Shown here: one piece after another, positions 39,725 to 48,001 of the stretch
Numbering within the stretch: the first letter of the stretch is position 1
Layout of the letters: every line of letters begins with the position of its first letter
Assembly (NCBI RefSeq): GCF_900103625.1
Contig: NZ_LT629700.1
Coordinates: forward strand, 682,001-746,000
Reading direction: 5' to 3'
Source: Corynebacterium mycetoides
GTDB lineage: Bacteria > Actinomycetota > Actinomycetes > Mycobacteriales > Mycobacteriaceae
DNA length: 64,000 nt
Made by a program: the position numbers and the translations under genes
The notes under the pieces: generated by a model
Databases searched by the model: none
Told to the model about the DNA's origin: nothing
What the model saw: only the letters and a program-made list of their open reading frames with translations

Positions 39725-39966
39725 TTCCTGCGCAGCCCCTTGTAAATGCGCTCGCAGTCCGGGCACACGGGGGAACCCGGCTTGGCCTGCTTTTTCACGG
39801 GGAAGGTCTCACCGCACAGCGCGACGACCATCTTCCCGGAGATGGCGGAATCCACGATCTGGTCCTTCTTCACGTAGTGGAAGAACTTGGGGGTTCCGTC
39901 GTCGGTGGTTGACGAGGTATCTTCCCTCAGATCTGGGCGCTCGAGAGTTTTCGTCGTCGTGTTCAC
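39721..39966 (-). CDS. DUF3039-family small zinc-binding-type protein
   Basis: An 81-aa product (GTG 39966; ATG 39978 also possible) with cysteines in VALCGETFPV and SPVCPDCERIYKG (C-x-x-C), suggesting a metal site, and the family segment FFHYVKKDQIVDSAISGK. Function is unknown. It is cotranslated with the helicase downstream by GTGA overlap, and this pair is common in actinobacteria. Confidence 0.85.
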   Translation of the reverse strand: MNTTTKTLERPDLREDTSSTTDDGTPKFFHYVKKDQIVDSAISGKMVVALCGETFPVKKQAKPGSPVCPDCERIYKGLRRK

Positions 39967-40036
39967 CCCACCAATCATGCCCCACTTCGGGTGAAAAATT
40001 AAGCGCGCAGGCCACCGCGGGCTACGCTGGGCGGCT

Positions 40037-40513
40037 ATGAACTCGACGAACGCGGGCGATCCCTCCGGCGACCCGTTCACAGTCGACATCGCCCCGGAGA
40101 CCCCTCCGCAGCGGCGCCTGCCCCGCCTGCCCGGCCGCCGCAGCGAGCTGATTACCGACGCCCGCCGCACCCCCGAGCAGAACCTGCGCGCCCGCGAGCG
40201 TTCCTACATGGTGCTCCAGATGCTGCGCATCCCGTTCATCCTGTTGTCTATGGTGTCCGCCTGGTACTGGGATAACTGGTGGCTGGCCGGGGTGCTCTTC
40301 GTCGTGTCCATCCCCCTGCCGTGGGTTGCCGTGATGGTGGGCAACGGCCAGGGTGAGAAGCGCGATCCGCGGACGAAGAACGTGTACAAGCCGGCCGCGG
40401 CGCGCGCGGCGGCCCGCGAGATGGAGCTGGAGGCGCAGCGCCGCCGCGAGCTCGCGTCGCATAGCCGGGAGGACGACGGCGAGGTCGCTATCATCGACCA
40501 TGATGATGAGTGA
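40037..40513 (+). CDS. DUF3099-family membrane protein
   Basis: 158 aa with an N-terminal proline-rich segment, an ITDARRTPEQNLRARERSY motif, two close membrane spans (MLRIPFILLSMVSAWYW and WWLAGVLFVVSIPLPWVAVMV), and a charged C-terminal helix rich in Ala/Arg/Glu. DUF3099 proteins are widespread in actinobacteria without known function. Its stop overlaps the start region of the methyltransferase gene. Confidence 0.84.
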   Translation: MNSTNAGDPSGDPFTVDIAPETPPQRRLPRLPGRRSELITDARRTPEQNLRARERSYMVLQMLRIPFILLSMVSAWYWDNWWLAGVLFVVSIPLPWVAVMVGNGQGEKRDPRTKNVYKPAAARAAAREMELEAQRRRELASHSREDDGEVAIIDHDDE

Positions 40514-42083
40514 GAATCCCGGACCCAACTTTACCGAGGCCGTAACCGGCCTCGCCGCCGTGTTCGCCGACGCTTCCTTTACTGCCGACGGCATCGCCGC
40601 CCACCTGGGCCCCGACGTTACCGAGGCGCTCTACCGCGGCGAGCCCGGGGTCGTGGCGCACGCCTGCCGCGACGGATCGCGGCTCTCACGCCTGATCCGT
40701 TTCTTCCTGCTGCGCGAGCCGTCGGCCGCAGACGAGCTCGCGGAGCTCACCTCCCCCACCCTCGCGCTGCAGCTTATCGACGCCCACGTGGTCGCGCACC
40801 TGCCCTCCGGCGAGGTTCAGGTCGCATTCGACCTGCGCCCGCACGTCATCGCCGGTGAGAACCGGCTCATCGTCTCCGACCTCGACGCGTCGGTAACCGA
40901 GCATGTGCCGGGGCCCGAGCACGTCCTGGGTGTCGGTTCGGCGTCGCTGTCGCTGCTGTCGGCCACTCCGTGCTCGCCCGTCGACACGGTGCTGGATGTG
41001 GGCACGGGCTCGGGCGTGCAGGCGGTAGCGCAGTCGGGCTGCGCCACCCGCGTTGTGGCCACCGACGTGCACCCCCGCGCGCTCGAGCTGGCGCGCGCGA
41101 CGCTGGTGGCCAACGGCATCGGCAACGTGGAGCTGCGCGAGGGGTCCTGGTTCGACCCGGTGGCCGGTGAGCGCTTCGACCGGATCGTGGCCAATCCTCC
41201 GTTTGTGGTGGGCCTGCCGGAGGTGAGCCACGTCTACCGCGATTCGGGGCTGTGGCTGGACGAGGCCAGCAAGCTCGTGGTCGGCCAGGCACCGGAGCAC
41301 TTGGCGGACGGGGGCACGGCCCACATCCTGGCGTCCTGGGTACACTTAACGCACGGGTCGTGGGAGAGCCGCGTGGCGTCGTGGCTGCCGCCGACCGGCG
41401 TGTCGGCGTGGGTGGTGCAGCGCGACGAGGTCGATCCGGGGATGTACGTGTCCACGTGGCTGCGCGATGAGTCGGTCGATCCCCGCTCGCGCTCCGGGAT
41501 CCGCCGCACGCAGCTGTGGCTGGATCATTTCGCGAGCGAGGGCGTGCGCGCGGTCGGTTTTGGGTGGGTGTTTCTCCGCGACATTGGCGACAACCCGTCG
41601 GAGGTGACCGCGGAGTCCCTCACCCACCCGTTCACCGACCCGCTGGGCCCGGAGGTTGAGGAGTACTTCCTGCGGATGGAGTGGCTGCGCGGCCGGGGCC
41701 TCGACGACGTGCTCGCCGCGCGCTTCCTGGTCCGCCCCGGCCTCGCGCTAGAGGAGGTCAGCGTCGCCGACACGGGCACCGGCATGGGGTTTTCCCCCCG
41801 CGTGCTGCGCGCCACCCGCACGGACGGCCCGCGCTTCTCCCACGAGATCGACGAAACCGTGCGCTCGGTCCTCGCCGGCCTCAATCCGCGCGGGTTGAGC
41901 CTGGCCGATGTCGTCGGGTTGTGGTCGGCGTCGCGCGGGCTTGACGACGCCGCGGCCGACGAGCTCGCCCGCGCCAGCGCCTCCGCCGTCGTCGATCTGG
42001 TCCGCCATGGGCTGATCATCCCCGCCGACATCGCGGACCTGACGAATCTGTCCGTACTGCCTGACACACCGCCCGCGCGATGA
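40500..42083 (+). CDS. Class I SAM-dependent N-methyltransferase (HemK/PrmC-like core)
   Basis: 527 aa if started at ATG 40500; ATGs at 40503 and 40506 are alternatives. The methyltransferase core shows [12 protein letters not shown] (SAM site), [14 protein letters not shown] and the N-methylation motif [13 protein letters not shown]. Long N-terminal and C-terminal domains (about 170 and 200 residues) are characteristic of an actinobacterial branch placed next to dtd. The substrate (protein glutamine, nucleic acid or small molecule) is unknown. It overlaps dtd by 4 nt. Confidence 0.85.
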   Translation: MMMSENPGPNFTEAVTGLAAVFADASFTADGIAAHLGPDVTEALYRGEPGVVAHACRDGSRLSRLIRFFLLREPSAADELAELTSPTLALQLIDAHVVAHLPSGEVQVAFDLRPHVIAGENRLIVSDLDASVTEHVPGPEHVLGVGSASLSLLSATPCSPVDTVLDVGTGSGVQAVAQSGCATRVVATDVHPRALELARATLVANGIGNVELREGSWFDPVAGERFDRIVANPPFVVGLPEVSHVYRDSGLWLDEASKLVVGQAPEHLADGGTAHILASWVHLTHGSWESRVASWLPPTGVSAWVVQRDEVDPGMYVSTWLRDESVDPRSRSGIRRTQLWLDHFASEGVRAVGFGWVFLRDIGDNPSEVTAESLTHPFTDPLGPEVEEYFLRMEWLRGRGLDDVLAARFLVRPGLALEEVSVADTGTGMGFSPRVLRATRTDGPRFSHEIDETVRSVLAGLNPRGLSLADVVGLWSASRGLDDAAADELARASASAVVDLVRHGLIIPADIADLTNLSVLPDTPPAR

Positions 42084-42520
42084 AGGCGGTGCTAACGCGG
42101 GTGTCCAGCGCATCCGTCACGGTGGACGGTGAGCTCGTGGGAGCCATCGACTGCCCGGAGACCGGGGGCGTGCTCGCGCTCGTCGGAGTGGCCCGCGAGG
42201 ACACCGACGGCGACGAGGCCTGGCAGACGATGGCGCGTAAGATCGCGGAGCTGCGGATCCTCGACGGCGAGCGCAGCGTGGTCGACGCCGGCGCCCCCGT
42301 GCTCCTCATCAGCCAGTTCACGCTCATGGGCCGCACCGCCAAGGGGCGCCGCCCGGCGTGGTCGGACGCGGCGAACGGGCACGACGCGCAGCCGGTCATG
42401 GCCAAGCTCGCCGCCGCGCTGCGCGAGCGCGGGATCCACGTGGAAGAGGGACGGTTCGGCGCGATGATGCAGGTCGCTAGCGTCAACGAAGGACCCTTCA
42501 CCCTGCTTGTCGAGACATAA
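42080..42520 (+). CDS. dtd: D-aminoacyl-tRNA deacylase
   Basis: Removes D-amino acids (and misloaded Gly) from tRNA. The 146-aa protein has the family motifs [17 protein letters not shown] and, near the C-terminus, NEGPFT (cross-subunit Gly-Pro motif). It overlaps the methyltransferase gene by ATGA. Typical size and motif placement. Confidence 0.95.
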   Translation: MKAVLTRVSSASVTVDGELVGAIDCPETGGVLALVGVAREDTDGDEAWQTMARKIAELRILDGERSVVDAGAPVLLISQFTLMGRTAKGRRPAWSDAANGHDAQPVMAKLAAALRERGIHVEEGRFGAMMQVASVNEGPFTLLVET

Positions 42521-42576
42521 CGGCACCGTCCGGGTAAAGTCCCATTCACCTGCGCTAATTGATTCTCAACCACCAC

Positions 42577-42605
42577 GGGAACAATTTCGGTAGGCCGAGC
42601 GTTAA
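42577..42605 (+). promoter_or_regulatory. Putative SigH-type promoter of sigB
   Basis: GGGAAC (42577-42582) and CGTTAA (42600-42605), 17 bp apart, match the SigH pattern GGAA..GTT known for corynebacterial stress promoters. It lies about 40 bp upstream of the sigB start, consistent with SigH control of sigB in C. glutamicum. Confidence 0.6.
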
Positions 42606-42642
42606 GGCATTAGACCCGAACCGTTCTAGGAGGCTCACACAA

Positions 42643-43638
42643 ATGACTCAGCCGGATCTTGCTCCCGCCGCAGATCAGGAAGAAACAGTTGATCGAGGCA
42701 GTCGCCGGAACCAGACAAATGACAATCCGTCGGCGGACTTGGTCCGCGTGTACCTCAACGGAATCGGCAAGACGGCCCTCTTAGACGCCGCCGAAGAGGT
42801 CGAGCTCGCGCAGCGCATCGAGGTGGGCCTGTACGCCCAGCACCTCTTAGATGACCCGGACACCCAGCTCACGCGCGCCAAGAAGCGCGACCTGAAGATC
42901 CTGGCGAAGCAGGGCCGCCGCGCCCGCTCCCACCTGCTCGAGGCGAACCTGCGCCTCGTGGTTTCGCTGGCGAAGCGCTACACCGGCCGCGGGATGCCCC
43001 TGCTGGACCTGATCCAGGAAGGTAACCTGGGCCTGATCCGCGCGATGGAGAAGTTCGACTACGCCAAGGGCTTCAAGTTCTCTACCTACGCCACGTGGTG
43101 GATCCGCCAGGCCATCACCCGCGGGATGGCTGACCAGTCCCGCACCATCCGCCTGCCCGTCCACCTGGTGGAGCAGGTGAACAAGCTCTCCCGCATCCGC
43201 CGCGAGATGTACCAGTCGCTGGGCCGCGAACCCACGAACGAGGAGCTCTCGGAGGAGTCGGGCATCGAGGAATCCAAGATCGAGATGCTGCTGCGCCAGT
43301 CCCGGGACCCGGTGAGCCTGGACATGCCGGTCGGCGCGGACGAGGAAGCGCCGTTGGGCGACTTCATTGAGGACGCTGAGGCGACCGACGCAGAAGACGC
43401 TGTGGTTTCCAGCCTGCGCCACGACGACATCCAGGACATCATCGGCGGTCTCGAGCAGCGCGAGCAGGACGTGATCCGCCTGCGCTACGGCCTCGACGAC
43501 GGCGTGCCCCGCACACTCGACCAGATCGGCCGGCAGTTCGGCCTGTCCCGGGAGCGCGTCCGCCAGATCGAGCGCGAGGTGATGGCCAAGCTGCGCGTCG
43601 GCGAGCGCGCAGACCGCCTGCGCGACTACGCCCTGTAA
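42643..43638 (+). CDS. sigB: Primary-like sigma factor SigB
   Basis: A 331-aa group 2 sigma-70 factor preceded by AGGAGG (10 nt upstream). Regions 1.2 ([14 protein letters not shown]), 2.1-2.4 ([52 protein letters not shown]), 3 and 4 ([21 protein letters not shown]) are intact; it lacks SigA's long N-terminus. It serves stationary-phase and stress transcription in corynebacteria. It sits just upstream of dtxR, as in other species. Confidence 0.96.
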   Translation: MTQPDLAPAADQEETVDRGSRRNQTNDNPSADLVRVYLNGIGKTALLDAAEEVELAQRIEVGLYAQHLLDDPDTQLTRAKKRDLKILAKQGRRARSHLLEANLRLVVSLAKRYTGRGMPLLDLIQEGNLGLIRAMEKFDYAKGFKFSTYATWWIRQAITRGMADQSRTIRLPVHLVEQVNKLSRIRREMYQSLGREPTNEELSEESGIEESKIEMLLRQSRDPVSLDMPVGADEEAPLGDFIEDAEATDAEDAVVSSLRHDDIQDIIGGLEQREQDVIRLRYGLDDGVPRTLDQIGRQFGLSRERVRQIEREVMAKLRVGERADRLRDYAL

Positions 43639-43768
43639 GGCACTCTGAAACCCGGTCCCGCCCGGCGCGTTTGTTAGGATGTGACGCAGCTTCGCCGGGG
43701 CCGAGGCGGCGCGAGATTCGGCAGCGCCCGCCGTGGCCTGCATGAGAATAAATGAGGGATGGGCCAGC

Positions 43769-44452
43769 GTGCGTGACCTAGTTGATACCACCGAGATGTA
43801 CCTGCGGACGGTATACGAGCTCGAGGAAGAAGGCATTGTGCCAATGCGTGCCCGCATCGTCGAGCGCCTCGACCAATCCGGCCCGACCGTCTCCCAGACC
43901 GTGGCGCGCATGGAGCGCGACGGCCTCATCGTTGTGGAGAGCGACCGCTCGCTGTCCCTGACCCCGCTCGGCCGGGAACGCGCCACCGCGGTGATGCGCA
44001 AGCACCGCCTCGCCGAGCGCCTCCTCACGGACGTGCTCAAGCTCGATCTGTCCCGGGTCCACGAAGAAGCGTGCCGCTGGGAGCACGTGATGAGCGAGGA
44101 GGTGGAAAAGCGCGTGGTCGCCGTGCTGGACAACCCGTACCGCTCCCCCTTCGGCAACCCGATCCCCGCCCTGTCCAAGCTGGGAGTGGCGGAGGACGCG
44201 TCTCTGGAGCACGGCACCCGCGCCAGTGACCTCGACCTGAGCTCCCCCGTCACCGCCACGGTGGTCCAGATTAGCGAGATCCTGCAGCTCGACCTGCCGC
44301 AGTTTGAACAGCTCGCCGCCGCGGGAATCCGGATCGGCGACGCCGTGACCCTGCGGCGCGAAGACGGCTCGATCGTGCTGACCTCCACGGCCGGCACGGA
44401 CGTTGTCTTGCGCGACGACGTAGCCCACGCGTTCCGCGTCTCCCCGCGATAG
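43769..44452 (+). CDS. dtxR: Iron-dependent repressor DtxR
   Basis: Fe2+-activated repressor of iron uptake. The 227-aa product from GTG 43769 has the winged helix ([15 protein letters not shown]) and metal sites identical in placement to diphtheria DtxR: Met10, His79, Glu83, His98, Cys102, Glu105 and His106. The C-terminal SH3-like domain is present. The frame upstream to 43733 has no comparable ribosome site. Follows sigB and precedes galE, the known order. Confidence 0.97.
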   Translation: MRDLVDTTEMYLRTVYELEEEGIVPMRARIVERLDQSGPTVSQTVARMERDGLIVVESDRSLSLTPLGRERATAVMRKHRLAERLLTDVLKLDLSRVHEEACRWEHVMSEEVEKRVVAVLDNPYRSPFGNPIPALSKLGVAEDASLEHGTRASDLDLSSPVTATVVQISEILQLDLPQFEQLAAAGIRIGDAVTLRREDGSIVLTSTAGTDVVLRDDVAHAFRVSPR

Positions 44453-44493
44453 CCTGCCGTGCCCGGATCCACACGATGAAAGAAGGTCAACGA

Positions 44494-45474
44494 TTGAGGC
44501 TCGTGGTCACCGGCGGCGCCGGATACGTGGGAAGCGTCTGCGCGGCCGTGCTGCTCGAGGCCGGCCACGACGTCACCATCATCGACGACTTCTCCACCGG
44601 CAACCCCGGTGCCGTTCCCGCCGGCGCGCGACTCGTGCGCGGATCGATTAGCGACGTCATCGACGACACTCTCGCCGGCGGCAACGTCGACGGGGTGCTG
44701 CACTTCGCGGCGCGCTCCCTGGTCGGGGAGTCGGTGGACAAACCCCACGAGTACTGGCGCGACAACGTGGGCACCACGCTCACGCTGTTAGACGCCATGC
44801 GCACGCACGGCGTGGGCAACCTCGTGTTCTCCTCCACCGCCGCCACCTACGGCGAGCCGGAGGAGGTCCCGATCACCGAGGACATGCCCACCCGCCCGAC
44901 CAACCCCTACGGCGCGACGAAGCTCGCCATCGACTACGCCATCACCTCCTACTGCCACGCCTACGGCATCGGCGCGACCAGCCTGCGCTACTTCAACGTC
45001 GCCGGTGCCTACGGCTCGATCGGCGAGAACCACGCGACCGAGACCCACCTCATCCCGCTGGTGCTTCAGGTTGCCATGGGGTTCAGGGAGAAGATCATGA
45101 TTTTTGGGGACGACTGGCCCACCGGAGACGGAACCTGTGTGCGCGACTATATCCACGTGCGCGACTTGGCGGACGCCCACGCGCTCGCACTTGCGTCCAA
45201 CGAGCCCGGCACCCACCGGATCTACAACCTCGGCTCCGGTGACGGGTATTCGGTGCGCGAGGTGATCGACGCCTGTCGCGAGGTCACCGGCCACCCCATC
45301 CCGGCAGAAGTCGCTCCCCGGCGCGCCGGCGACCCGGCCGTGCTCATCGCTTCCTCCGCGAAGATTCAGCGCGAGCTGGGATGGAACCCGACGCGCACCG
45401 GGCTGGACCGGATCGTGGCGGATTCCTGGGAGTTCACCTCGCAGCTGGGCGAGCGCTCGCACGGCGCCCGGTAG
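44494..45474 (+). CDS. galE: UDP-glucose 4-epimerase
   Basis: Interconverts UDP-glucose and UDP-galactose, needed for arabinogalactan. The 326-aa short-chain dehydrogenase-type protein begins [13 protein letters not shown] (NAD+ motif) and has the catalytic S-x24-Y-x3-K with [10 protein letters not shown] and [10 protein letters not shown] (Tyr and Lys). TTG 44494 has AAGGTC upstream and matches relatives; ATG 44476 is an alternative. Its last codon lies in a 9-bp tandem repeat. Confidence 0.94.
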   Translation: MRLVVTGGAGYVGSVCAAVLLEAGHDVTIIDDFSTGNPGAVPAGARLVRGSISDVIDDTLAGGNVDGVLHFAARSLVGESVDKPHEYWRDNVGTTLTLLDAMRTHGVGNLVFSSTAATYGEPEEVPITEDMPTRPTNPYGATKLAIDYAITSYCHAYGIGATSLRYFNVAGAYGSIGENHATETHLIPLVLQVAMGFREKIMIFGDDWPTGDGTCVRDYIHVRDLADAHALALASNEPGTHRIYNLGSGDGYSVREVIDACREVTGHPIPAEVAPRRAGDPAVLIASSAKIQRELGWNPTRTGLDRIVADSWEFTSQLGERSHGAR

Positions 45475-45512
45475 GCCCGGTAGGCCCGGTAGGCCCGGTA
45501 GGCCCGAGATCC
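45471..45512. repeat. Short tandem repeat of TAGGCCCGG
   Basis: Five near-perfect copies of a 9-bp unit between galE and the convergent DUF4192 gene. The first copy contains the galE TAG stop. A slippage-prone site. Confidence 0.88.
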
Positions 45513-45514
45513 GC

Positions 45515-46636
45515 TCAGGACGACCACGCGGGGTCGAGATCGGCCCACGACAGCGCGCAGCCCGACACCGCCGATTCCACCAGTTTCTCCTGCATACCGT
45601 GGTTGAGCATGGTCAGCAGCATGAGGGACAGGTGGTGGCCGGGCACCTCCTCCTGCGCGCAGGTCAAGGCAACGACCGCCCACGAGTTGAGGTTCCGGGC
45701 GGTGGCCACGGTCGCCCACAGGGTCAAGGCGTTGGCGCGGACGTCGCCGCGGAAGGCCTTGGCTACCCACAAAAACGCCGTGGCGGCGCGCAGCGGGGAC
45801 GCCAGGGCATCGATGATCATGGCGTCGCGGGCGCGCTTGACGGAGAGCAGCGCGGCGATCTCGGTCGCGTCCCCCTCCAGCCCGAACACGCGCGTCCGGT
45901 TCGTGCACTCGAGGGGCTGGATGAGCGGCCGCTCGGCGACGTCGTGCAGCAGCGCACACCCCTCCTCGATGATTCCCGCGGCCGTGCGGCGGTCAGCGTC
46001 GCAGGCCAGCTCGCACGCCTGCGCGAGCTCGGCCGCCCGGGCCCCAACCTCGTCCGGGTCGTAGTCCGGGTGGCCGCGCACAGCATCACCCCACGGCTCG
46101 AAGAAGCGGAAGGTGTCGGCGCGGTCCAGCTCGGGCAGGCCGCCGTTGCGCAGCAGCGAGACCATGGACGGCGACGACGCCACGCTGGAGACGGTCCCCT
46201 GCATCCACTCCGGGCCCATGCCGCCCGCCGCGAGCTGCGCCGGGCTGGGCCCGAACACGATGGTGTACGGGGTGCCTTCGGCGACTTCGGAGACGTGCCA
46301 GCAGGCGTCGATAAGCGGGATGCCCTCCCCGTCCGCGAAGTTGAAGAGGGCCTCCTTGGTGTCCGCGACGAGCTGGGAGTTGGGGATGCGGGAGATGACG
46401 ATGGCGTAGAACGCGACGCAGTCGCCGCCCGGGGTGTCGGTGAGCGCGGGGAGGATGTGGTGTGTATGGCAGAGGTCGGCGCGCATGACCGGGCCGAGGC
46501 GGACGGCACCGCCGGCGTGCTCGGGCGGGTACAGGCCGACGACGACGGTGGATTCCTGCGGGTAGAAGCCGAAGATGCCGGGTAGTGCTGCGATGATGTC
46601 GGAAGGTCCATGGAGTGATTCGGGTGTGTGAGTCAT
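45515..46636 (-). CDS. DUF4192-family protein
   Basis: The 373-aa product from ATG 46636 begins MTHTPESLHGPSDIIAALPG, the DUF4192 hallmark, with FYPQESTVVVGL shortly after, and has a mixed helical C-terminus (PLRAATAFLWVAKAFRGD). The family is common in actinobacteria, of unknown function. An alternative start at 46642 is possible; the longer open frame is antisense to the intergenic DnaA-box region and is not believed. Confidence 0.86.
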   Translation of the reverse strand: MTHTPESLHGPSDIIAALPGIFGFYPQESTVVVGLYPPEHAGGAVRLGPVMRADLCHTHHILPALTDTPGGDCVAFYAIVISRIPNSQLVADTKEALFNFADGEGIPLIDACWHVSEVAEGTPYTIVFGPSPAQLAAGGMGPEWMQGTVSSVASSPSMVSLLRNGGLPELDRADTFRFFEPWGDAVRGHPDYDPDEVGARAAELAQACELACDADRRTAAGIIEEGCALLHDVAERPLIQPLECTNRTRVFGLEGDATEIAALLSVKRARDAMIIDALASPLRAATAFLWVAKAFRGDVRANALTLWATVATARNLNSWAVVALTCAQEEVPGHHLSLMLLTMLNHGMQEKLVESAVSGCALSWADLDPAWSS

Positions 46637-46699
46637 GAACATGTTGGACACGCGCCCGCGGCCCCCGGTTCCCGGCGACGCGCGTGGCGCGCCGATCTC

Positions 46700-46734
46700 T
46701 GTGGATAACCCGGGAAAACGCGCAGTTATCCACA
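46700..46734. promoter_or_regulatory. Inverted pair of perfect DnaA boxes
   Basis: TGTGGATAA (46700-46708) and TTATCCACA (46726-46734) each match the strong DnaA box; with the flanking C and G they form 10-bp inverted arms 15 bp apart. They sit in the divergent region between the DUF4192 gene and the PAC2 gene. Confidence 0.6.
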
Positions 46735-46886
46735 GGGCGCGGCGGCGGCGTGGCGTTCGGCGCGGCGATGGGGCATGATGGAGTGCTCGATACGGGAATG
46801 TTTTCGCGCCGAGGTCCGTTGTAGACAGCAACGTATCAATCACCCCGCCGCACGGCGCGTTGCGCCGGGGATGCAAAGGAGAGCAG

Positions 46887-47954
46887 ATGTCTGACCAGGA
46901 TCGTCACATGTATGAACTGGAATACCCTGCCCCGCCAGTGGGAGAAGGGCCGGCGGGGCCGACCCTGATTATCGCGATGCAGGGGTACGCCGACGCCGGC
47001 CACGCCGTCGAGGGTGCCGCGGAGCACCTCAAGGCCGCGTTGGAGTCGCGCACGGTGGCCACGTTCAGCAACGACGAGCTGATTGACTACCGCTCGCGCC
47101 GCCCCGTGGTCACGCTCGCGCACAGCGAGATCACCAACCTGGAGGACTTGCAGCTGGATATGCGGGTGCTGCGCGACACCGAGGGGCGCTCCTTCCTGCT
47201 TCTGTCCGGCCCCGAGCCAGACCTGCGCTGGGAGGCGTTCAGCGACGCCGTGGCGGAGCTGGTCGAGCGCTTCGACGTGGACAAGACCATTTGCCTCTAC
47301 GCCGCACCCATGGGCGCGCCGCACACCCGCCCGCTCGTCGTCTCCGCGCACGGCAACGACCGCGACCTCGTGGGCACGATGTTCACGTTCGACGGTATGG
47401 TCACCATGCCGGGTTCGGCAGCGATCATGATCGAGCGCGAGCTGCACCAGCGCGGTCGCAAGGTGGCCGGCTACACGGCGCACGTGCCGCACTACGTCTC
47501 GGCCTCGCCCTACCCCGCCGCGACGTACCAGCTGCTGCAGTCGGTGTCCGATGCTTCCGGCCTGAGCTTCCCGCTGCGCACCTTGGAGCGCGACATGAAG
47601 CGGGTTTCGCGCCAGCTGGCGGAGCAGACCGAGTCCTCCCAGGAGATCTCCCAGGTCGTCGCAGCGCTCGAGCAGCACTACGACTCCGAGATGGAGGAGT
47701 ACCGCGACAGCCACCCGAACGCCATGATGCCCGGGGAGGCGCAGATGCCCACCGGCGAGGAGATCAGCGAGGCGTTCGAGAACTTCCTCTCCGCCATCGA
47801 CGACCGCGACAATGACCGCTTCGGGGAGCGCGCGCTTCCGTTCGGCGAGGACGTCGACAGCCGGCTCGCGGACCACTACTTCACCGATGCCAGCGAAGAT
47901 CACCCGGAGCGGCGCGACGACGACACTGATTCCGAGGCGGACGACGACCAGTAG
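46887..47954 (+). CDS. PAC2-family protein (proteasome-assembly-chaperone-like)
   Basis: 355 aa, preceded by AAAGGAGA. The PAC2 fold segments are visible: LIIAMQGYADAGHAVEGAAEHL, YRSRRPVVTLAH, YAAPMGAPHTRPLVVSAHGN and GMVTMPGSAAIMIERELHQRG. A long acidic C-terminal tail follows. The family interacts with assembly factors in archaea and eukaryotes; in actinobacteria the role is unproven. It is followed 47 nt later by a helicase gene, as in other corynebacteria. Confidence 0.86.
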   Translation: MSDQDRHMYELEYPAPPVGEGPAGPTLIIAMQGYADAGHAVEGAAEHLKAALESRTVATFSNDELIDYRSRRPVVTLAHSEITNLEDLQLDMRVLRDTEGRSFLLLSGPEPDLRWEAFSDAVAELVERFDVDKTICLYAAPMGAPHTRPLVVSAHGNDRDLVGTMFTFDGMVTMPGSAAIMIERELHQRGRKVAGYTAHVPHYVSASPYPAATYQLLQSVSDASGLSFPLRTLERDMKRVSRQLAEQTESSQEISQVVAALEQHYDSEMEEYRDSHPNAMMPGEAQMPTGEEISEAFENFLSAIDDRDNDRFGERALPFGEDVDSRLADHYFTDASEDHPERRDDDTDSEADDDQ

Positions 47955-48001
47955 CGCCCGCCGCCCGCGCGGTGTCGCACCCGTGGGTTACGGTGGGAGC
48001 C

